This document shows positions 58,520 through 64,000 of a stretch of DNA of 64,000 nt, piece by piece. This DNA comes from Bacillus sp. SKDU12 (lineage in GTDB: Bacteria; Bacillota; Bacilli; Bacillales; Bacillaceae): the NCBI RefSeq assembly GCF_010093085.1, contig NZ_MSRC01000001.1, positions 1 through 64,000 on the forward strand, in the 5' to 3' direction. The position numbers were made by a program, and so were the translations under genes. The notes under the pieces are model-generated. The model saw only the letters and a list, made by a program, of their open reading frames with translations, was not told the DNA's origin and did no database searches. Each line of letters begins with the position of its first letter. Within the stretch, counting starts at the first letter, position 1.

Positions 58520-58719
58520 TAAAATCAGCTCCCAACTATTTCGTTCCCTGCAATGTATTTTCGGCAGCCTCCGCCTTTTAACATAAATGTGACAGCATCT
58601 GTCGGGAGAGCCGTTGTGTAAAGCTGTATGTACAGCATCAGGTGGTTTGTGAAAATCTCTTTCTTATTTTACAAAAAAAATGAAAAAAGAAAAAGCTGAC
58701 CGCCTTGTTTCTTTATAAA

Positions 58720-58776
58720 AATAAAAGGAGCATAAGCTAAAAGCACGTAATGGCTTTCTAGCTTCAGCTCCCTTTG
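58720..58776 (-). terminator. Terminator of speD
   Basis: Minus-strand AAAGGGAGC...AGCTA.AAAGC and GCTTT.AGCT...GCTCCTTTT form a long interrupted stem ending in a T run. Confidence 0.8.
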
Positions 58777-58788
58777 TGTTCGTGTTTA

Positions 58789-59169
58789 CTATAGTACTTT
58801 CGCTTGCGCCTGTTTAATTTGCACAGGCCCCATTCCTCTTGGTATTTCAATGTTTTCTCTTGTATCAGCATGTAATGCCTCTGCAATATGGTCAGCAGCA
58901 ACATTAGGATCTAAATCTCCACAAGTATAAACATCAATGCTCGCATATCCGTGCTCAGGAAAACTGTGAATTGTTAAGTGTGATTCAGAAATAATCACAA
59001 CTCCGCTTACGCCCTGCGGTGCAAATTTGTGAAATGCAACCTCGCGCACCTCAGCTCCTGATTTTAGAGCAGCATTTACAAACGTTTTTTCAATAAAATC
59101 CATGTCATTCAGCTTATCAAAATCGCATCCCCATAGCTCGGAGATAACGTGACGCCCCATTGTTTCCAT
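58789..59169 (-). CDS. speD: S-adenosylmethionine decarboxylase proenzyme
   Basis: 126-residue class 1b pyruvoyl enzyme giving decarboxylated SAM for spermidine synthesis. The self-cleavage site is the Glu-Ser bond in [15 protein letters not shown], and VYTCG holds the catalytic Cys. Start ATG 59167-59169 (METMGRHV), nine bases after GGGGGGTCC; an ATG two codons earlier is only three bases from it. gapB is upstream, and there is a separate promoter with a leader of about 138 bases between. Confidence 0.96.
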   Translation of the reverse strand: METMGRHVISELWGCDFDKLNDMDFIEKTFVNAALKSGAEVREVAFHKFAPQGVSGVVIISESHLTIHSFPEHGYASIDVYTCGDLDPNVAADHIAEALHADTRENIEIPRGMGPVQIKQAQAKVL

Positions 59170-59310
59170 AGTCATGGACCCCCCTTAACAAGAATTAAAA
59201 AGTGAAATTCCAACAACTGGGCCGGCCATTTACCACGGGGGAAAGTTAGTCCGGAGAGGTCCTAACCCTTTAAGTAATTCCGAAACAGTCTCAAGCAAGA
59301 AGTTCACGAA
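59170..59310 (-). other. Long untranslated leader of speD
   Basis: About 138 transcribed bases precede speD. The RNA contains self-complementary segments, for example GTTAG with CTAAC around an inner CC-rich stretch and CCGG with CCGG further on. This is longer than most Bacillus leaders and may carry regulatory structure, but no known riboswitch class is recognised. Confidence 0.5.
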
Positions 59311-59314
59311 AAAT

Positions 59315-59343
59315 AGTATACTGTGTTTAAGTCTAATTTGCAA
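59315..59343 (-). promoter_or_regulatory. Sigma-A promoter of speD
   Basis: Minus-strand TTGCAA (59338-59343), 17 bases, TATACT (59315-59320). Confidence 0.65.
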
Positions 59344-59407
59344 GGTGCGTTTTTTCAGAAATAGGCTGTTAAGGGTTTTTTCTGCAAAATGCGTCCATGA
59401 CCTTATT

Positions 59408-60430
59408 TTATACAGCAGATGGATATTTCATTCGTGCAGCTACATAACGAATCAGATCAACAACTCTGCATGAATACCCCCATTCGTTGTCATACCATGC
59501 GAGCACCTTTACTTTTCTGTCTTCCATTACCATTGTCGTCAGCCCGTCAATGATCGCTGAATGCGAATTTGTATTATAGTCAGTTGAAACGAGCGGTTCA
59601 TCTGAATAATCAAGAACACCATACATTGAGGTTTTGGCAGCCCGTTTAAATGCTTCGTTTACCTCTTTTGCCGTTACACCTGTTTTTAGGTCGACAACAA
59701 GGTCAACCAATGAGACATTCGGAACAGGGACGCGCAAGGCAAGGCCGTGGAGCTTTCCTTCCAGATGCGGCATCACGAGCGATAGCGCTTTTGCAGCTCC
59801 TGTTGTCGTCGGAATGATGGATTCCCCGCACGCCCGTGCCCGGCGCAAATCTTTATGCGGATTATCAATATTTTTTTGGTCATTCGTATATGCGTGAACT
59901 GTGGTCATCAGCCCGCTTTCAATGCCGAATTCTTCATCCAGCACTTTGACAACAGGCGCAAGGCAGTTTGTCGTACATGACGCATTTGAAATAATGACAT
60001 GGCGGTCAACGTCGAACTGTCCCTCATTGACTCCCATCACAATGGTAACGTCTTCATTTTTCCCCGGAGCAGTCAGAATGACTCTTTTCGCGCCTGCTTC
60101 TATATGGCCCATTGCTTTATCTTTTGAATTAAACTTTCCTGTAGCTTCGACAACAATGTCAACATCATATTCCCGCCAAGGCAGCTGTTTGGGATCACGG
60201 CTGTTTAATAAAAGCACTTTCTTTCCGTTCACAATCAGGCTGCCCTCATCAGCAACAACCTCTTCGTCATACCTGCCGTGAATTGTGTCATACTTTATTA
60301 AATGAGCCAGCGTTTCTGCGGAATAACTGGCATTAATGGCCACTATTTGAATTTGATCGTCTAACATCGCTTTTCTAAAAACCATTCTCCCAATTCTTCC
60401 AAACCCATTGATCGCTATTTTTACCATCAT
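59408..60430 (-). CDS. gapB: GapB, gluconeogenic glyceraldehyde-3-phosphate dehydrogenase (NADP-dependent)
   Basis: 340-residue GAPDH paralogue, used in gluconeogenesis in B. subtilis. NAD(P) motif INGFGRIGR, catalytic Cys in ISNASCTTNCLAP and the phosphate sites (GLMTTVHAYTNDQ) are intact. Start ATG 60428-60430 (MMVKIAINGF), eight bases after AAGGGG. The CcpN operator overlaps its promoter, so it is expected to be off during growth on glucose. speD follows. Confidence 0.96.
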   Translation of the reverse strand: MMVKIAINGFGRIGRMVFRKAMLDDQIQIVAINASYSAETLAHLIKYDTIHGRYDEEVVADEGSLIVNGKKVLLLNSRDPKQLPWREYDVDIVVEATGKFNSKDKAMGHIEAGAKRVILTAPGKNEDVTIVMGVNEGQFDVDRHVIISNASCTTNCLAPVVKVLDEEFGIESGLMTTVHAYTNDQKNIDNPHKDLRRARACGESIIPTTTGAAKALSLVMPHLEGKLHGLALRVPVPNVSLVDLVVDLKTGVTAKEVNEAFKRAAKTSMYGVLDYSDEPLVSTDYNTNSHSAIIDGLTTMVMEDRKVKVLAWYDNEWGYSCRVVDLIRYVAARMKYPSAV

Positions 60431-60449
60431 GTTGGACACCCCTTATCAA

Positions 60450-60460
60450 TATGTCATTCT
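60450..60460. promoter_or_regulatory. Second, weaker CcpN-like site near gapB
   Basis: Plus-strand TATGTCATTCT matches the CcpN consensus TRTGHYATAYW except one position. It lies between the -10 and the gapB start, in opposite orientation to the first. Confidence 0.45.
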
Positions 60461-60481
60461 AATTTGCTTTTATATGAAATT

Positions 60482-60492
60482 AGTATAACACA
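60482..60492 (-). promoter_or_regulatory. CcpN operator overlapping the gapB -10
   Basis: Minus-strand TGTGTTATACT is a complete match to the CcpN consensus TRTGHYATAYW and includes the TATACT -10 hexamer (60482-60487). Confidence 0.8.
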
Positions 60493-60591
60493 TTAGAGAA
60501 AAATCGCCAGTACATATTGAAAAAAATCTCCGATTCTAACGCTAACTTTATGAGACATCATCGTTTTTTTGCACAGTTATTAGGCGCAAAA

Positions 60592-60626
60592 AAACAAAAA
60601 GCAGCCAGCGCTCTGCACTGACTGCC
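60592..60626 (-). terminator. Terminator of ytcD
   Basis: Minus-strand GCAGTCAG and CTGGCTGC arms with a nine-base loop, followed by TTTTTG and more T. Confidence 0.8.
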
Positions 60627-60631
60627 CTTTT

Positions 60632-61012
60632 TTACAATTCCTGTTTCAGCTTATCATTAAGTACGCTTTCTTCTAACACAGAAAATGTATCTCCGTACAC
60701 TCTGTTAATATGATTCGCTCCCCAATCACACAGCATATTTAAAATCCCTTCTAAGCTGCGGCCGTATTCACTGAGTTCGTATTCCACTTTGGGAGGAACC
60801 TGATTGTACACAATCCGGTTAATGACACCGTCCGCTTCCAGCTCACGCAGCTGCTGGGTCAGCATTTTTTGTGTGATATTAGGCATCAGGCGCTTTAATT
60901 CACTCGTGCGTTTCTTCCCATGGGTTAGATGGCATAAAATGACGCATTTCCATTTCCCGCCGATCACTTCAAGAGTCGCTTCAACAGAAATGTTATATTT
61001 TTTCTTTTCCAT
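60632..61012 (-). CDS. ytcD: YtcD, HxlR-family transcription regulator
   Basis: 126-residue winged-helix regulator of the HxlR (MarR-like) family, with GGKWKCVILCHLTHGKKRTSELKRL and MPNITQKMLTQQLRELEADG. A single N-terminal cysteine (Cys22 of IGGKWKC) is in the position used by thiol sensors such as YodB and HypR. Start ATG 61010-61012 (MEKKKYNI) after AAGGAGAATGGACTGT. Divergent from ytbDE, which it probably controls; two palindromes lie between. Ligand or stress unknown. Confidence 0.9.
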   Translation of the reverse strand: MEKKKYNISVEATLEVIGGKWKCVILCHLTHGKKRTSELKRLMPNITQKMLTQQLRELEADGVINRIVYNQVPPKVEYELSEYGRSLEGILNMLCDWGANHINRVYGDTFSVLEESVLNDKLKQEL

Positions 61013-61039
61013 ACAGTCCATTCTCCTTACAGGTACCAA

Positions 61040-61058
61040 AAAGTGGCTATAGCACTTT
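61040..61058. promoter_or_regulatory. Candidate operator 1 between ytcD and ytbD
   Basis: AAAGTG, GCTATAG, CACTTT: perfect 6-bp arms around seven bases. Lies between the divergent genes, a likely YtcD site. Confidence 0.5.
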
Positions 61059-61059
61059 C

Positions 61060-61071
61060 AAGTACGTACTT
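61060..61071. promoter_or_regulatory. Candidate operator 2 between ytcD and ytbD
   Basis: AAGTACGTACTT, a perfect 12-bp palindrome one base from operator 1. AGTAC-type palindromes are used by related HxlR regulators. Confidence 0.5.
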
Positions 61072-61192
61072 TTCTTTTTTAATGATATCTTTCATAATCA
61101 CATTTGCCGGCTGATTTGAATCTGCTCTTTTATTTATATAGCTTACTCGGCAGAATTTCAATCATACAACACATCACAAAGGAGGGAACATG

Positions 61193-62383
61193 ATGACTTC
61201 AGCCAATAAAAGCAGCCTTCCTGCACTTCTGGCTCTGGCTATAAGTGCATTCGCTATAGGGACAACCGAATTTATCAGCGTCGGCCTTTTGCCGTTAATT
61301 TCTGATAATTTGGACATTCCTGTTACAACAGCAGGTTTGACTGTTTCCCTTTATGCGCTTGGCGTTACAGTCGGAGCGCCTATCTTAACTTCATTGACCT
61401 CAAGCATGTCACGTAAGACACTATTGCTGTGGATCATGTTGATTTTTATTGTTGGGAATACGATGGCTGCTACTGCTACAAGCATCGGGATTTTATTAGC
61501 AGCACGTGTGATATCCGCTTTTTCACACGGTATATTTATGTCGATCGGTTCAACGATCGCAGCAGATATTGTCCCTGAGAATAAACGAGCAAGCGCGATT
61601 TCGATTATGTTTACAGGGCTTACTGTGGCAACTGTAACCGGAGTTCCTTTCGGCACGTTTATCGGCCAGCAGCTCGGCTGGCGTTTTGCCTTTATGGTCA
61701 TTATCGCTGTCGGAATCATTGCTTTCATTGCAAATGGCATTCTTGTCCCGTCGAATTTACGAAAAGGGACGAAAACGACAATGCGGGATCAATTGAAGCT
61801 TGTAACAAACAGCCGGTTATTGCTTTTATTTGTCATTACAGCGCTCGGGTATGGAGGAACATTCGTTGTATTTACGTATCTGTCTCCCCTGCTTCAGGAA
61901 GTAACAGGCTTCAAATCCGGCACTGTAGCAGTTATCCTGCTCGGATACGGAATTGCCATCGCAATCGGCAATATGATTGGCGGAAAGCTGTCAAACCGAA
62001 ATCCGATTGCCGCTTTATTTTATATGTTTATCGTACAGGCAATTGTTCTGTTTGTACTCACATTTACGGCTCCCTATCAAACAACAGGCCTGATCACCAT
62101 TCTCTTTATGGGTTTGTTAGCCTTTATGAACGTGCCCGGCCTTCAGGTGTATGTCGTCATGCTGGCTGAGCGTTTTGTTCCGAGTGCTGTTGATATCGCA
62201 TCTGCGATGAATATCGCGGCCTTTAATGCAGGAATTGCGCTCGGCTCATATCTTGGAGGTGTGATCACCGATTCAATCGGACTGATTCATACTGCTTGGA
62301 TAGGCGGGTTAATGGTAGTCGCTGCAGTCATCTTGACGGGCTGGAGCCGCTTGATGGAAAAACAGGATCAACAGGCATCCTGA
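61193..62383 (+). CDS. ytbD: YtbD, major facilitator superfamily exporter (DHA1-like)
   Basis: 396-residue 12-helix MFS transporter of the arabinose-efflux/drug-resistance type. Helix 1 carries GTTEFISVGLLPLI, and LTSSMSRKTLLLW is the loop 2-3 motif A; FTGLTVATVTGVPFGTFIGQQLGWR in helix 5 is the antiporter motif C. Efflux substrate unknown. ATG 61193-61195 chosen because GGAGG is seven bases away; another ATG is directly before it. ytbE starts 29 bases after it. Confidence 0.9.
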   Translation: MTSANKSSLPALLALAISAFAIGTTEFISVGLLPLISDNLDIPVTTAGLTVSLYALGVTVGAPILTSLTSSMSRKTLLLWIMLIFIVGNTMAATATSIGILLAARVISAFSHGIFMSIGSTIAADIVPENKRASAISIMFTGLTVATVTGVPFGTFIGQQLGWRFAFMVIIAVGIIAFIANGILVPSNLRKGTKTTMRDQLKLVTNSRLLLLFVITALGYGGTFVVFTYLSPLLQEVTGFKSGTVAVILLGYGIAIAIGNMIGGKLSNRNPIAALFYMFIVQAIVLFVLTFTAPYQTTGLITILFMGLLAFMNVPGLQVYVVMLAERFVPSAVDIASAMNIAAFNAGIALGSYLGGVITDSIGLIHTAWIGGLMVVAAVILTGWSRLMEKQDQQAS

Positions 62384-62412
62384 CAATTTTAAATGTAAAG
62401 GAGAAAATAAAT

Positions 62413-63255
62413 ATGACAACACATTTACAAGCAACAGCAACTCTTCATAACGGGGTAAACATGCCACGGTTCGGCCTTGGCGTCTTCCAAGTGGAAGAAG
62501 GATCTGAATTGGTAAACACAGTTAAAGCTGCTATTGTTCACGGATACCGCAGTATTGATACTGCCGCTATTTACGGAAATGAAGCTGGAGTCGGAGAAGG
62601 ACTACGGAAAGGCATTGAAGAAGCAGGGATCTCAAGAGAGCACCTGTTTATTACATCAAAAGTATGGAATGCTGATTTAGGCTACGAGGAAACAATTGCT
62701 GCATTTGAAACAAGCCTGTCAAAACTCGGTTTGGAGTATTTAGATCTCTACCTTATCCACTGGCCTGTAGAAGGAAAATATAAAGAAGCCTGGAGAGCCC
62801 TTGAAGCACTGTATAAGGAAGGCCATATTAAAGCGATCGGCGTGAGCAACTTCCAAATCCATCATCTTGAAGACTTGATGACGGCTGCTGAAATCAAACC
62901 TATGATTAACCAAGTTGAACTTCACCCCCGTCTTACACAAAAAGAGCTGATGGCATATTGCAAAAAACAAGGCATCCAAATGGAAGCTTGGTCACCTTTA
63001 ATGCAGGGACAGCTGCTGGATCACCCTGTATTGACAGACATTGCGCAAACCTATAACAAATCTGTCGCGCAAATTATTTTGCGTTGGGATCTGCAGCATG
63101 GCATCATTACGATCCCTAAATCAACGAAGGAACATCGCATTAAAGAAAACGCGAGCGTATTTGACTTTGAGCTAACACAGGATGACATGAACCGAATCGA
63201 TGCCCTGGATGAAAACCTGCGCGTCGGTCCTGATCCGGACAACTTTGATTTTTAA
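62413..63255 (+). CDS. ytbE: YtbE, aldo/keto reductase
   Basis: 280-residue NADPH-dependent aldo/keto reductase. Catalytic Asp and Tyr in DTAAIYGNEAGVG, active His in LIHWPVEGKYKEA, and the cofactor segment IPKSTKEHRIKENASVF are present. Broad activity on aldehydes is usual in the family. Start ATG 62413-62415 after AAAGGAGAAAATAAAT; the frame is open further upstream into ytbD. Same transcript as ytbD; the pair with an HxlR regulator suggests response to a toxic carbonyl or quinone, an inference only. Confidence 0.92.
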   Translation: MTTHLQATATLHNGVNMPRFGLGVFQVEEGSELVNTVKAAIVHGYRSIDTAAIYGNEAGVGEGLRKGIEEAGISREHLFITSKVWNADLGYEETIAAFETSLSKLGLEYLDLYLIHWPVEGKYKEAWRALEALYKEGHIKAIGVSNFQIHHLEDLMTAAEIKPMINQVELHPRLTQKELMAYCKKQGIQMEAWSPLMQGQLLDHPVLTDIAQTYNKSVAQIILRWDLQHGIITIPKSTKEHRIKENASVFDFELTQDDMNRIDALDENLRVGPDPDNFDF

Positions 63256-63257
63256 TG

Positions 63258-63290
63258 AGAAAACACCGTTCGCTACGAACGGTGTTTTTG
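63258..63290. terminator. Bidirectional terminator between ytbE and coaE
   Basis: AAAACACCGTTCG and CGAACGGTGTTTT form a 13-bp stem with a three-base loop, with T and A tails. Confidence 0.9.
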
Positions 63291-63292
63291 TC

Positions 63293-63886
63293 TTATGCCC
63301 AGCGGCTGATGATGTCATCAAGCTGCTGTTTAGTCTCTTCAAGCGTGCCGCTGTTGTCGATGACTTGATCTGCTCTTGCTGTTTTTTCCTCTAAAGGCAG
63401 TTGAGAGCTGATACGGCTGAGCGCGTCTTCTTCCGTCAGCTGATTGCGCTTCATCAGACGCTCCAGCTGAAGCTCCTTTGTCACACTGACCACAATAATT
63501 TTATCAACTAAAGATTCTAATTTACTTTCGAACAGAAGCGGGATATCCAGTACAACAAATGCCTCCTGATTCGCAATCGCTTCATCACGGCGCTTCAGCA
63601 TTTCCCGCCTGACTGCGGGGTGAACAATGGCATTTAAAGCAAGTCGCTTTTGTTCATTTGTAAATACCAGTGCACCGAGCTTTTTTCGATCTATATCGCC
63701 ATTGGGGAGCAGAATGTCTTGACCGAATTCGTCAATGATTTGCTGGTAGGCCGGCATCCCTTTTTCTACCGCTTGTTTGGCAATGATATCTGCATCGATA
63801 ACGATTATTCTTTTTTCAATCAGCATATTGGCGACCGTGCTTTTGCCGCTCGCTATTCCACCCGTTAAACCAATGACCAAGGTCAA
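63293..63886 (-). CDS. coaE: Dephospho-CoA kinase
   Basis: 197-residue P-loop kinase for the last step of coenzyme A synthesis. Walker [14 protein letters not shown], the [13 protein letters not shown] segment and [11 protein letters not shown] are intact. Start TTG 63884-63886 (MTLVIGLTG), eight bases after GGAG; a GTG three codons earlier overlaps that site. Follows ytaF on the same strand. Confidence 0.96.
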   Translation of the reverse strand: MTLVIGLTGGIASGKSTVANMLIEKRIIVIDADIIAKQAVEKGMPAYQQIIDEFGQDILLPNGDIDRKKLGALVFTNEQKRLALNAIVHPAVRREMLKRRDEAIANQEAFVVLDIPLLFESKLESLVDKIIVVSVTKELQLERLMKRNQLTEEDALSRISSQLPLEEKTARADQVIDNSGTLEETKQQLDDIISRWA

Positions 63887-63901
63887 GAGATTCACTCCTT
63901 T

Positions 63902-64000
63902 TTACAATTTCCAGAGCCCGATCGTGATCAGCAAAATCCCCGGCAAAAACGCCATTTTATCAATCCATTTCCATTTTGACAGAATATGTCCGGCATTGAT
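63902..64000 (-). CDS. ytaF: C-terminal fragment of YtaF-like sporulation membrane protein (cut by window edge)
   Basis: The last 32 codons of a minus-strand gene lie at the right edge: INAGHILSKWKWIDKMAFLP, then GILLITIGLWKL and stop (63902-63904). The hydrophobic end is a membrane helix. Position next to coaE matches B. subtilis ytaF, a predicted sporulation membrane protein. The rest is outside the window, so identity rests on context. Confidence 0.65.
   Translation of the reverse strand: MNAGHILSKWKWIDKMAFLPGILLITIGLWKL

Noticed and set aside
59340-59400. Terminator after gapB
   Set aside because: CAGAAA/TTTCTG gives a six-base weak stem with a long loop; not convincing, and read-through into speD is possible.

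Overview
The window is ordinary chromosomal DNA from a low-GC Firmicute of the Bacillus subtilis species complex. Gene order and protein sequences match the B. subtilis 168 stretch from gerE through sdhCAB, lysC, uvrC, trxA, etfAB, lcfA, mutS2, polX, pheST, glcDF, the ara operon, infC-rpmI-rplT, lytST, thrS, dnaBI, nrdR, speD and gapB to coaE. Sporulation genes (gerE, sspI, ytxC, ytaF), T-box leaders, a lysine riboswitch and sites resembling those of AraR, FadR, CcpN, CcpA, sigma-W and sigma-B agree with this. No phage, insertion sequence, CRISPR array, rRNA or tRNA was seen. Two genes that strain 168 carries here, xsa (between trxA and etfA) and abnA (between araA and ysdC), are missing or broken, so this is not 168 itself.

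Layout. 1-4.3 kb: gerE (cut by the left edge), ysmA and succinate dehydrogenase sdhCAB, all minus strand. 4.4-8.8 kb: yslB (plus), then lysC behind a lysine riboswitch, uvrC and trxA. 8.8-14.2 kb: a tiny membrane-peptide candidate under a sigma-B-like promoter, then the fatty-acid degradation cluster lcfA-fadR-fadB-etfB-etfA with a FadR operator inside the cluster. 14.2-20.8 kb: a second tiny membrane-peptide candidate, yshE, mutS2, polX, cvpA, zapA and, on the plus strand, rnhC. 20.8-25.7 kb: pheST behind a T-box, ysgA and sspI. 25.8-32 kb: a CdaR-type regulator and glycolate oxidase glcDF (plus), then ysfE and cstA (minus).

32-43.2 kb: the arabinose operon araABDLMNPQ-abfA, transcribed leftward from a consensus promoter flanked by two AraR-type boxes and a cre. 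Upstream of it lies a decayed 3' fragment of a GH43 endo-arabinanase (abnA). 43.2-48 kb: ysdC, ysdB (sigma-W promoter), ysdA, infC-rpmI-rplT with an L20-type leader, and the pyruvate facilitator pftAB. 48-53.9 kb: lytST, ysaA and thrS with its T-box. 54-64 kb: ytxC, ytxB-dnaI-dnaB-nrdR, speD, gapB (CcpN boxes), the divergent ytcD/ytbD-ytbE pair, coaE and the 3' end of ytaF.

Several sections are functional units: TCA-cycle complex II; beta-oxidation with its electron-transfer flavoprotein and repressor; uptake and catabolism of arabinose and arabino-oligosaccharides; pyruvate sensing (LytST) next to its transporter (PftAB); and primosome loading (DnaB, DnaI). No convincing new multi-gene system is present. 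The more interesting points are the two very short membrane-peptide candidates, the decayed abnA, the absence of xsa, a long structured-looking speD leader, and several regulatory sites whose geometry can be read directly.
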